Both the position numbers and the translations under genes were made by a program. Positions 1 through 7,434 of a DNA stretch of 64,000 nucleotides are shown piece after piece (within the stretch, counting starts at the first letter, position 1; each line of letters starts with the position of its first letter). Location of the stretch: positions 1,984,001 through 2,048,000 of the forward strand of contig NZ_CP162511.1 in NCBI RefSeq assembly GCF_040939305.1. The letters are read 5' to 3'. This stretch comes from Herbiconiux sp. A18JL235 (GTDB lineage: Bacteria > Actinomycetota > Actinomycetes > Actinomycetales > Microbacteriaceae). The notes beneath the pieces were generated by a model. It had not been told where the DNA came from and did no database searches. It saw nothing but the letters and a program-made list of their open reading frames with translations.

Positions 1-789
1 GTCGTGGAGTCGCTCTGGCCGACGGCCTTCGCCGAGGGGTGGGATGCGCCGGGGCTTCTGAGCGGTGCACCCGACGACGAGGTCTCGCGCGTGCTCCTCG
101 CCGTCGATGCCGTCTCCGCGACGGTCGAGGAGGCGGTGGCGAACGGCGCCGACGTGCTGCTGGTGCACCACCCGTTGCTGCGGCGCGGCGTCACCACCGT
201 CGCCGAGACGGGGTACAAGGGCGCCCTGCTGGCCAAGCTCATCCGCTCGCGGTGCGCGCTCATCGCCGCGCACACGAACGCCGACATCGTCGACGACGGC
301 ACCTCGGCCGTGATCGCCCGCGGCCTCGGCCTTATCGAGCAGCGCCCCATCGTGCAGGGCGAGCGCCCGGGCACCGGCCTCGGGCGGGTGGGCACGCTCC
401 CCGAGCCGCAGCCGCTCGGCCGCATCGCGCTCGCGCTCGGCGAGCTGCTGCCGGCCACGGCGACGGGCGTGCGGGTCGCCGGCGACTACGACCAGCTCGT
501 CTCGACCGTCGCCCTCTGCGGGGGAGCGGGAGACTCGCTGCTCTCCGACCCCGCTGTGCGCGCATCCGACCTCTACATCACCTCCGACCTGCGCCACCAC
601 CCGGCCTCCGAGTCGCGCGAGCAGAGCCTCGCCGGCACCGGCCCCGCGCTCATCGACATCTCGCACTGGGCGAGCGAATGGTTGTGGCTCGACGTCGCCG
701 CCCGGCAGCTTCGGGATGCCCTGCCTGAGCTCGAGGTGACGGTGAGTGACCTCAACACCGACCCGTGGGACTTCGTCGTCACGCAATGA
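1..789 (+). CDS. Nif3-like dinuclear metal centre protein, 5' end outside window
   Basis: Nif3/YbgI-type protein (GTP cyclohydrolase I type 2/NIF3 family), a hexameric dinuclear metal-binding protein whose biochemical role is not settled. The visible part begins ESLWPTAFAEGWDAPGLLSG, which matches family sequence about ten residues after the usual start, so the real start lies just upstream of the window. Metal-ligand motifs are visible: VHHPLL near the start, HTNAD, and the C-terminal DISHWASE. The family usually has about 270-280 residues, which fits one short missing N-terminal piece. The CdsZ-like gene follows 58 bp downstream on the same strand, an arrangement common in actinobacteria. 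Confidence 0.9.
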   Translation, partial: VVESLWPTAFAEGWDAPGLLSGAPDDEVSRVLLAVDAVSATVEEAVANGADVLLVHHPLLRRGVTTVAETGYKGALLAKLIRSRCALIAAHTNADIVDDGTSAVIARGLGLIEQRPIVQGERPGTGLGRVGTLPEPQPLGRIALALGELLPATATGVRVAGDYDQLVSTVALCGGAGDSLLSDPAVRASDLYITSDLRHHPASESREQSLAGTGPALIDISHWASEWLWLDVAARQLRDALPELEVTVSDLNTDPWDFVVTQ

Positions 790-847
790 GCGGCAGGCCG
801 AGCGCCGCAGCCGACACCCCCTCCGCCCCCGACCTGAAGGACCACGA

Positions 848-1585
848 ATGAAGGCTCCCGCATCCGAACAGCTGAAGCTCCTCGACCTCCAGGCGGCCGA
901 CAACCTCATCGCCCAGCTGCAGCACTCGCTGCGCACCCTGCCGCAGGAGTCACGCCTCGCCGAGCTGCAGCGCGACTCCGCCGCGGCCCGCCAGGAGTAC
1001 GGCGGCGTGAACGGCGAACTCGAGGATGCGCGGGCCGAGATCGCGCGCGTCGAAGCCGACATCGCCACGGTCGAGGCCCGCGAGAAGCGCGACCGCGAAC
1101 GGCTGCAGGCGAGTTCCTCATCGAAGGACATCCAGGGCCTCGAGCACGAGCTCGCCTCGCTCGCCGCCCGCCGCTCCGCCCTCGAAGACACCGAGCTCGA
1201 GCTCATGGAACGGGTCGAGGAGATCGAGCTGCGTCTCGCCGCCATCGCCGCCCGCCGTGACGACATCGGGGTGGAGGAGCGGCTGCTCGCGGGCACGCGC
1301 GACGAGCAGAAGGTACGCCTCGAAGCGCAGCTCGCCGCGGCGCGCCGCGATCGCGAGACGGTGGCGGCGGGTATCGCGAGCGCCGAACTCCTCGCCCTCT
1401 ACGAGAAGCAGCGCGAGCGCTACGGCATCGGCGCGGCGATGCTGCACCGTGGTGTCTCGCTCGGCAGCAACGTGGCCTTCACGGCCACCGACCTGGCGCA
1501 GATCAGGGCGGCTGCTCCCGACGACGTCATCATCGACCCCGAGTCGAGCTGCATCCTGGTGCGCACCGACGAGTCGGGGCTGTGA
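848..1585 (+). CDS. CdsZ-like coiled-coil protein with degenerate zinc ribbon
   Basis: 245-residue protein of the DUF164/CdsZ family (zinc-ribbon domain proteins with a long N-terminal coiled coil). Residues of about 5-190 are a charged heptad-rich coiled coil. The last 45 residues align with the family's C4 zinc ribbon, ending in the conserved ILVRT and preceded by ATDLAQIRAAAPDDVI. The expected four cysteines are nearly all gone: the first CxxC is replaced by SLGSN and only one Cys remains (SSCILV). The ATG at 848 is chosen because the family starts MKA-P; the open frame extends further upstream but overlaps the previous gene. Zinc is therefore probably not bound here. Confidence 0.82.
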   Translation: MKAPASEQLKLLDLQAADNLIAQLQHSLRTLPQESRLAELQRDSAAARQEYGGVNGELEDARAEIARVEADIATVEAREKRDRERLQASSSSKDIQGLEHELASLAARRSALEDTELELMERVEEIELRLAAIAARRDDIGVEERLLAGTRDEQKVRLEAQLAAARRDRETVAAGIASAELLALYEKQRERYGIGAAMLHRGVSLGSNVAFTATDLAQIRAAAPDDVIIDPESSCILVRTDESGL

Positions 1586-1621
1586 CCCCGAGCGGCCGAC
1601 GACCCGAGCGGCCGATGAGGT

Positions 1622-1996
1622 GAATGGGCCGGCGATACGCCGGGTTCTGTAGGGACGGATCCCTGACGGCCATCTATCTAGGAGCTGCGTCACCGCAGCC
1701 CTCGAGCGGTCTACCCGGATGCTGAGCGAGCAGCGTTGACGCATCCTGTCTGACCTTGCTCCGGGCGAGGTTTACCGAGCCGACCGCGTCACCGCGGCCT
1801 CTGGTGGTCTCTTACACCACCGTTTCACCCTTACCGCGGGCCGGAGCCCGTGGCGGTCTGTTCTCTGTGGCACTGTCTCGCGGGTCACCCCGGGTGGGTG
1901 TTACCCACCGCCCTGCTCTGTGGAGCCCGGACGTTCCTCGGCACCCGCCCGGCACGAGACCGGGAACGGATGACGCGACCGTCTGCCGGCCCATTC
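1622..1996 (-). ncRNA. rnpB: RNase P RNA, bacterial class A
   Basis: RNA subunit of ribonuclease P, which matures tRNA 5' ends. Read on the minus strand, the signature GAGGAACGTCCGGGCTCC is present about 55 nt after the 5' end, a one-base variant of the near-universal GAGGAAAGTCCGGGC. The ends pair: GAATGGGCC at the 5' end (1988-1996) with GGCCCATTC at the 3' end (1622-1630), forming the closing P1 helix. The 375-nt length is right for an actinobacterial RNase P RNA. It lies directly downstream of ppgK on the same strand. Confidence 0.93.
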
Positions 1997-2008
1997 ACGA
2001 CCGACAGC

Positions 2009-2809
2009 CTACTCCACGAGCGAGCTGCGCTTGGTCGACAGCAGAGCGGCACCGAGGATGCCCGCGTTGTTGCGCAGCGTCGCCGGCACGATGGGGGTGT
2101 CGAGGTCGAGCAGGGGCAGGAAGTGCTCGTGGTTCTTCGACACGCCGCCGCCGACGATGAACAGATCGGGCGAGAACAGCTTCTCGAGCGTCTCGTAGTA
2201 GACCTGCAGACGCTCGGCCCACTTCTTCCAGCTGAGGTCTTCGCGCTCCTTGGCCGAGTAGGCGGCCTTCGTCTCGTAGTCGACCCCACCGATCTCGAGG
2301 TGGCCGAGCTCGGCGTTCGGGATGAGCACGCCGTCGTAGATCAGCGCCGAGCCGATGCCGGTGCCGAGGGTGGTGACGATGATGAGACCGCCCTTGCCCT
2401 TCGCCTCGCCGTAGGTGGCTTCGCCGAAGCCGGCCGCGTCCGCGTCGTTGACGAACGCGATGTCGCGGCCGAGGGTCTTCTCGAACAGCTTCTCGGCCTC
2501 GAAACCGATCCACTTCTTCGACACGTTCGCCGCCGACATGGTCACCCCGTGCCGCACCACGGCAGGGAAGCAGATGCCGACACTCGCCTCAGCGGGGATG
2601 TCGCCGAGCGAGGCGACGAGCTCCTTCACGGTCTCGGCGATGTCGTCGGGCTTGCCGCCCTCGGGCGTGTTGAGCTTCTTGCGGTCGGTGAGCAGCTCTC
2701 CGGTGGAGACGTCGACGATCGCGCCCTTGATGCCCGTGCCGCCGATGTCGATGCCGACGGCGACCGTCTTGGTGTCGGCAGCGGAGGGCTCCGGCGTGCT
2801 CTCCGACAT
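2009..2809 (-). CDS. ppgK: polyphosphate glucokinase
   Basis: 266-residue ROK-fold kinase that phosphorylates glucose using inorganic polyphosphate (EC 2.7.1.63; actinobacterial enzymes often also use ATP), feeding glucose 6-phosphate to glycolysis. Seen: the N-terminal phosphate-binding VGIDIGGTGIKGAIVDVSTG, the catalytic VNDADAAGFGEATYGEAKGK, and the second phosphate-loop TTLGTGIGSALIYDG. The start codon overlaps the stop of the SPOR gene (TGATG), so the two are translationally coupled. An upstream in-frame Met exists inside the SPOR gene but would add a basic non-conserved extension. Confidence 0.95.
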   Translation of the reverse strand: MSESTPEPSAADTKTVAVGIDIGGTGIKGAIVDVSTGELLTDRKKLNTPEGGKPDDIAETVKELVASLGDIPAEASVGICFPAVVRHGVTMSAANVSKKWIGFEAEKLFEKTLGRDIAFVNDADAAGFGEATYGEAKGKGGLIIVTTLGTGIGSALIYDGVLIPNAELGHLEIGGVDYETKAAYSAKEREDLSWKKWAERLQVYYETLEKLFSPDLFIVGGGVSKNHEHFLPLLDLDTPIVPATLRNNAGILGAALLSTKRSSLVE

Positions 2810-2997
2810 CAGCGGTTGTCGGCCGCGTCGTCTTCGGCCCACTTCGCGCTGTTCGCGCGCAGCTTCTCGAGGGCGTGCTCGGCCTCCTCATGGGTGGCGA
2901 AAGGGCCGACGCGGTCGACGACCGACGACTGGTAGCCCTTCTCGACCTCTCCGGTCTTCATGTTGTACCAGTACTGGGTCGAGGGGTCTTCACTCAT
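2809..2997 (-). CDS. small SPOR-domain protein
   Basis: 62-residue soluble protein recognised as the short actinobacterial 'SPOR domain-containing protein'. It starts MSEDPSTQYWYNMKTGEVEK; the body GPFATHEEAEHALEKLRA matches the second half of a SPOR-type repeat. No signal peptide or membrane segment is present, so unlike classical SPOR proteins it does not obviously reach the septal wall. It is coupled to ppgK by a one-base stop/start overlap. Role unknown. Confidence 0.8.
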   Translation of the reverse strand: MSEDPSTQYWYNMKTGEVEKGYQSSVVDRVGPFATHEEAEHALEKLRANSAKWAEDDAADNR

Positions 2998-3077
2998 GGT
3001 TCCTCCGTTGTCGCTGGGTGGTCGTCATCCATCATGGCCGATGGCGACGGATGCGCGGGCGAGGCCGCGCATCCGTC

Positions 3078-3911
3078 TCAGTAGCTGTGTTCCTGACCCG
3101 GGTAGCTCTCCGACTCGACGTCGGCCCGGAAGCGGGTGACGGCGTCGGTGAGCACGCCACGCAGGTCGGCGTACTGCTTCACGAACTTCGGGATGCGCCC
3201 GGTGGAGAAGCCCGCGAAGTCGGTCCAGACGAGGAGCTGGCCGTCGACGTGCGGGCCGGCACCGACACCGATGGTGGGGATGCGCAGGGCTTCGGTGACC
3301 CGGGCCGCCGCCTGGGCGGGAACCATCTCGAGCACCACCGAGAACGCTCCGGCCTCCTCGACGGCGAGCGCGTCGGCGAGCAGGGCCTCCTCGCCCGCGT
3401 CGCCTCGGCCCTGGATGATGTGCCCGCCGAGGCCGTGCTCGCTCTGCGGTGTGAACCCCACGTGGGCCATCACCGGGATGCCGGCGTCGACGATGCGCTT
3501 GATCTTGTCGGCGCTGCGCACGCCGCCCTCGAGCTTGACCGCGTGCGCCCGCGATTCCTTCATGAAGCGCACCGCGGTGTGCAGGGCCTCCTCAGCGCTG
3601 TTCTCGTAGGAGCCGAACGGCATGTCGGCGACCACGAAGGCGCGCTTGACCGCCCCCGCCACGCCGCGCGCGAGGGGGATGAGCTCGTCGACCGTCACAG
3701 GCACGGTGGTGTCGTAGCCCAGCACGTTGTTGCCGGCGGAGTCTCCGACGAGGAGGAAGTCGATGCCCGCTTCGTCGAAGATCTGGGCCGAGAGCATGTC
3801 GTAGCTGGTGAGGCCGGTGATGCGGATGCCGTTGTCTTTCGCGTTCTGGAAATGCCGGGTGCGCACCCGCTTCGGCGCGGAGTCGGTCGACGGCGGTGTC
3901 TGCTCTGGCAT
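3078..3911 (-). CDS. panB: 3-methyl-2-oxobutanoate hydroxymethyltransferase
   Basis: 277-residue PanB, which transfers a hydroxymethyl group from 5,10-methylene-THF to 2-oxoisovalerate to make ketopantoate, the first committed step of pantothenate and CoA synthesis. Seen: the TIM-barrel motifs LTSYDMLSAQIFDEAG, LLVGDSAGNNVLGYDTT, the catalytic region VKLEGG, MAHVGFTPQ, the FSVVLEMVP strand and the IGVGAGPHVDGQLLVWTD loop. Length is normal. The likely transcript is leaderless (-10 box six bases before the ATG). No panC or panD neighbour is visible. Confidence 0.96.
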   Translation of the reverse strand: MPEQTPPSTDSAPKRVRTRHFQNAKDNGIRITGLTSYDMLSAQIFDEAGIDFLLVGDSAGNNVLGYDTTVPVTVDELIPLARGVAGAVKRAFVVADMPFGSYENSAEEALHTAVRFMKESRAHAVKLEGGVRSADKIKRIVDAGIPVMAHVGFTPQSEHGLGGHIIQGRGDAGEEALLADALAVEEAGAFSVVLEMVPAQAAARVTEALRIPTIGVGAGPHVDGQLLVWTDFAGFSTGRIPKFVKQYADLRGVLTDAVTRFRADVESESYPGQEHSY

Positions 3912-3917
3912 GTCCCC

Positions 3918-3923
3918 ATCCTA
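3918..3923 (-). promoter_or_regulatory. -10 box of a leaderless panB promoter
   Basis: TAGGAT on the minus strand, followed by exactly six bases and then the panB ATG. This places the transcription start at the start codon. No clear -35 element was found. Confidence 0.5.
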
Positions 3924-4011
3924 GTTCCGCCGTCGGAGGCGGGGGATGGGTTAGGTTGGGGGGCACGTAACCCGAATGCGTGAAATCCTGACCCGAAGCC
4001 GAGAGGGAGAC

Positions 4012-5943
4012 GTGGGCCGTCGAACCATCGCCCAGATCACGTGGGGCGTCGTCATCGCGGCTCTTCTCGTCGCCGGACAGAGCGCCGCAGCGAACGCCGC
4101 GGGCGTCACCGAGCGGGAGTGTGAGCCGGGTCTTCCCGACCGCGCCGTCTGCGGCACCCTCACCGTCTCGGAGGGTCGATCGAACCCCGAGTCGCGTTTC
4201 CTCGACCTTCCCTACGTCGTCATCCCCGCCGAGACGCAGCCGGCCTCGGGCACCCCGGTCGTGACCCTCGCGGGCGGCCCTGGGGAGACCACGACGGCCA
4301 CCGCGGAGGCCCTCGCCGCCGACCCGCGCATCGGCGGCAGCCGCGACGTCGTGGTGCTCGCGCAGCGCGGCAGCACCGAGTCGAGTGCCCCGTTCTCCTG
4401 CCCCGCGGCCACCTCGGCGTACATCGACACCTTCACCACCGACGACCCGCCCTCGACCGAGATGTCGGAGGTCGGACTGGCGATGCAGGCCTGCCTCACC
4501 GCCTTCGCGGAGGCCGGCGGCGACACCTCCGCCTACACCAGGGCCGACTTCTCGGCCGACCTCGTCGACCTTCGCGCCACCCTCGGCTACCCGACCTGGA
4601 CGCTGTACGGCGAGTCCTGGTCGACGAAGATCATGCAGCTCACCGCCCAGCGCGACAACGCCGGGGTCGACGCCATCGTTCTCGACGGCTTCTCGCCGCT
4701 CGACCGCGACCTGAAGGGCGACGCCTACTTCGCCCTCGCCGACACGCTGAACGCCATCTCGGCGCGCTCGAACGGGGAGTATCCCGACCTGAACGGCGAC
4801 CTCACCGCTGCTGCCGAGGTGTTCAGCGACGACCCCGCTCACGGGCTGCTCACGAACCCCGTCACGGGAAAGCAGCGCTACTACTCGCTCACCGGCTCCG
4901 ACGTCGTCACCATCGTGCAGCAGGCGCTGTACGACCCGGCGACCGCCTCGGCCGTCCCGTACCTGCTCAGCCGGCTCGCCGACGGCGAGAAGGATGCGAT
5001 CAACCCCTTCATCCCCGCCGCCCTCGACCAGCTCACCTCGGGCGATCTCAGCCTGTTCTGGCTGAACGCCTGCCGTGACGAGCAGCCCTACTGGAGCGCC
5101 GACCCCACGGTCGCCCCCGAGGAGGGCTCCGACAGCACCGACCCGGTGCCCCTGCCTGTGCTCAGCAACTTCACGGCCGCCGACCAGCTCTGCGGTGCGA
5201 TCGGGCTTCCGCCGTCGTCGGGGGAGCTGCGCGCACCCACGCCGGTGTCGCAGCCGACATTGATCTTCCGCAGCGACTCCGACCCGTTGTACGCCGGGCC
5301 GGGCGCCGAGGCGGGCCGCGCCGTGTTCGCCGACAACCAGATGGTCGTGGTGGAGGCCAACGGCCGCGCCGGCGCCGCCTCCGACGCCTGCGCACTCGAC
5401 GTGCTCGCCGGCTGGCTCGCCTCGCCGGGATCGCCCGTCAGCACGACGAACTGCGCCGACGCCGCCGAGGCGTTCCCCGTGCTGCCCGCCGACGCCGTGC
5501 ATCCGACCTCGCGGTTCTCCTCGGTGGTCACCGCCGTCGATCAGCGCAACTGGTTCGAGCTCACCATCCCGCTCATCTTCGGCGTGTTCGCCGCGTTGTG
5601 GTTCGTCGGGTGGGTGATCGGTGTGCTGGTGCAGGCCATCAGGCGCGAGCCGTTCGGGCTCATGCTGGCCAGCGGCATCGCCCCCGTCACGGGCCTGGCC
5701 TTCCTCGGCACGCTCTGGCTCACCGTCAGCGCAGGGCAGGCCGCCTACCCGGGCTTCACTCTCGTCGGCGTGCCGACCATCGTGCCCTGGCTCGGCCTGG
5801 CACTTCTCGGTGTCGGTTTCTTCGGTCTCATCCCGGTGTGGCGGCTCGGCGGCCGCGGTTCGGCCGCGCTTGCCGCGAGCGCCACCCTGGTCTGGCTGGC
5901 GGCCATCGTCTGGTTCGTCTGGGTGGCGGTGCTCCCGAGCTGA
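4012..5943 (+). CDS. exported S33-like alpha/beta hydrolase with C-terminal membrane domain, probably inactive
   Basis: 643-residue protein. Residues 1-30 form a signal sequence (GRR, then a hydrophobic run ending SAAANAAG). Residues of about 45-480 follow the fold of tripeptidyl/proline iminopeptidases (family S33). The C-terminal 120 residues contain four hydrophobic helices, so the domain is tethered outside the membrane. The triad is odd: Ser202 is in GESWS, lacking the last Gly of GxSxG; Asp424 (SDSDPL) is present; the His expected in the GHG motif is Arg452 (ANGRAGA). The usual DQRG is AQRG. The GTG at 4012 is preferred because it follows GAGAGGGAG and begins the signal peptide; an ATG at 3976 is also in frame. 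Confidence 0.75.
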   Translation: MGRRTIAQITWGVVIAALLVAGQSAAANAAGVTERECEPGLPDRAVCGTLTVSEGRSNPESRFLDLPYVVIPAETQPASGTPVVTLAGGPGETTTATAEALAADPRIGGSRDVVVLAQRGSTESSAPFSCPAATSAYIDTFTTDDPPSTEMSEVGLAMQACLTAFAEAGGDTSAYTRADFSADLVDLRATLGYPTWTLYGESWSTKIMQLTAQRDNAGVDAIVLDGFSPLDRDLKGDAYFALADTLNAISARSNGEYPDLNGDLTAAAEVFSDDPAHGLLTNPVTGKQRYYSLTGSDVVTIVQQALYDPATASAVPYLLSRLADGEKDAINPFIPAALDQLTSGDLSLFWLNACRDEQPYWSADPTVAPEEGSDSTDPVPLPVLSNFTAADQLCGAIGLPPSSGELRAPTPVSQPTLIFRSDSDPLYAGPGAEAGRAVFADNQMVVVEANGRAGAASDACALDVLAGWLASPGSPVSTTNCADAAEAFPVLPADAVHPTSRFSSVVTAVDQRNWFELTIPLIFGVFAALWFVGWVIGVLVQAIRREPFGLMLASGIAPVTGLAFLGTLWLTVSAGQAAYPGFTLVGVPTIVPWLGLALLGVGFFGLIPVWRLGGRGSAALAASATLVWLAAIVWFVWVAVLPS

Positions 5944-6068
5944 CCCCGGCCGGCGGGCCGAGGGGCCGACGGCATCGACACGGGAGTCGACGAGACCCGT
6001 TCTCGCGGCGGAGCCACTAGCCTAGAGATGGGCATGAACCGGTGCCGGAGAGAGGGTCTGTTCCGACG

Positions 6069-7406
6069 ATGGATAAGCAACGGGACTTCGTTCTTCGTAC
6101 GATCGAAGAGCGCGGCATCAAGTTCGTGCGACTGTGGTTCACCGACGTCGTGGGAACCCTGAAATCCGTTGCGATCGCCCCCGCCGAGGTGGAAGGCGCC
6201 TTCGCCGAGGGCCTCGGCTTCGACGGTTCCGCCATCGAGGGCCTCACCCGGTCGTTCGAAGCCGACGTCCTCGCGCATCCCGACCCCACCACCTTCCAGA
6301 TCCTCCCGTGGCGCGGTGAGATCGACCCCACCGCGCGCATGTTCTGCGACATCACGACCCCCGACGGCCAGCCCGCCGTCGCCGACCCGCGCAACGTGCT
6401 GAAGCGCACCCTGGCGAAGGCCGCCGACCGCGGCTTCACCTTCTACACGCACCCCGAGATCGAGTTCTACCTCCTGAAGTCGTCGCAGTACGGGCCAGAG
6501 GGGCCGGAGCCGGTCGACTCGGCGGGCTACTTCGACAACGTGCCGGGTGGCACCGCCCACGACTTCAGGCGCCGGTCGGTGCGGATGCTCGAAGACCTCG
6601 GCATCTCGGTGGAGTTCAGCCACCACGAGGCGGGTCCCGGCCAGAACGAGATCGATCTGCGCTACGCCGACGCCCTCACCACCGCCGACAACATCATGAC
6701 GTTCCGCACGGTGATCAAGGAGGTGGCCATCGAGCAGGGCGTGTACGCCACTTTCATGCCGAAGCCGCTCTCTGGCCACCCCGGGTCGGGCATGCACACG
6801 CACCTGTCGCTGTTCGAGGGCGACGCGAACGCCTTCTACGAGCAGGGCGCCGAGTACCAGCTGTCGAAGATCGGCCGCAACTTCATCGCGGGCCTGCTGC
6901 GCCACGCCCCCGAGATCACCGCGGTGACGAACCAGTTCGTCAACTCCTACAAGCGGCTCTGGGGCGGCGACGAGGCGCCGAGCTTCGTCTGCTGGGGCCA
7001 CAACAACCGGTCGGCGCTCGTGCGGGTTCCGCTGTACAAGCCCAACAAGGGCCAGTCGTCGCGCATCGAGTACCGCGCCATCGACTCGGCGGCGAACCCC
7101 TACCTCGCCTACTCGCTCCTGCTGGCCGCGGGCCTCCGCGGCATCGAAGGCAACTACGAGCTGCCGCCGGAGGCGGAAGACAACGTGTGGAGTCTCACCG
7201 ACGCCGAGCGCCGTGCCCTCGGGTACGACGCGCTCCCGGCCTCGCTCGACCGGGCGATCAGCCTCATGGAGGAGTCGGAGCTGGTGGCCGAGACCCTCGG
7301 CGAGCAGGTCTTCAACTATGTGCTGCTCAACAAGCGCCAGGAGTGGAAGGCCTACCGGGCTCAGGTGACCCCGTACGAGCTGAAGTCGAACCTCGAGATC
7401 CTCTGA
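6069..7406 (+). CDS. glnA2: type I glutamine synthetase, GlnA2 subgroup
   Basis: 445-residue glutamine synthetase fold, the same length as mycobacterial GlnA2. Seen: N-terminal RFT-like RLWFTDVVGTLKSV, the latch region GFDGSAIEGL, metal and substrate loops ThHPEIEFYLL, SHHEAGPGQNEID, the GSGMHTHLSLF ATP/His motif, NSYKRL, NRSALVRVP and RIEYRAIDSAANPY. The tyrosine that GlnE adenylylates in GlnA1 is not there: the corresponding stretch reads EDNVWSLTD. Immediately upstream of glnE (28 bp). The start at 6069 gives the family N-terminus MDKQRDFVLR; a GTG at 6042 would add nine unconserved residues. Whether it makes glutamine in vivo or a gamma-glutamyl amide is not decided by the sequence. Confidence 0.9.
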   Translation: MDKQRDFVLRTIEERGIKFVRLWFTDVVGTLKSVAIAPAEVEGAFAEGLGFDGSAIEGLTRSFEADVLAHPDPTTFQILPWRGEIDPTARMFCDITTPDGQPAVADPRNVLKRTLAKAADRGFTFYTHPEIEFYLLKSSQYGPEGPEPVDSAGYFDNVPGGTAHDFRRRSVRMLEDLGISVEFSHHEAGPGQNEIDLRYADALTTADNIMTFRTVIKEVAIEQGVYATFMPKPLSGHPGSGMHTHLSLFEGDANAFYEQGAEYQLSKIGRNFIAGLLRHAPEITAVTNQFVNSYKRLWGGDEAPSFVCWGHNNRSALVRVPLYKPNKGQSSRIEYRAIDSAANPYLAYSLLLAAGLRGIEGNYELPPEAEDNVWSLTDAERRALGYDALPASLDRAISLMEESELVAETLGEQVFNYVLLNKRQEWKAYRAQVTPYELKSNLEIL

Positions 7407-7434
7407 ACCACGGCGCCCGGGGGCGCCCTCCGTC

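Noticed and set aside
1756..2160. Open frame of 134 codons on the plus strand
   Set aside because: It lies over rnpB and the 3' end of ppgK in antisense and has no protein-like features.
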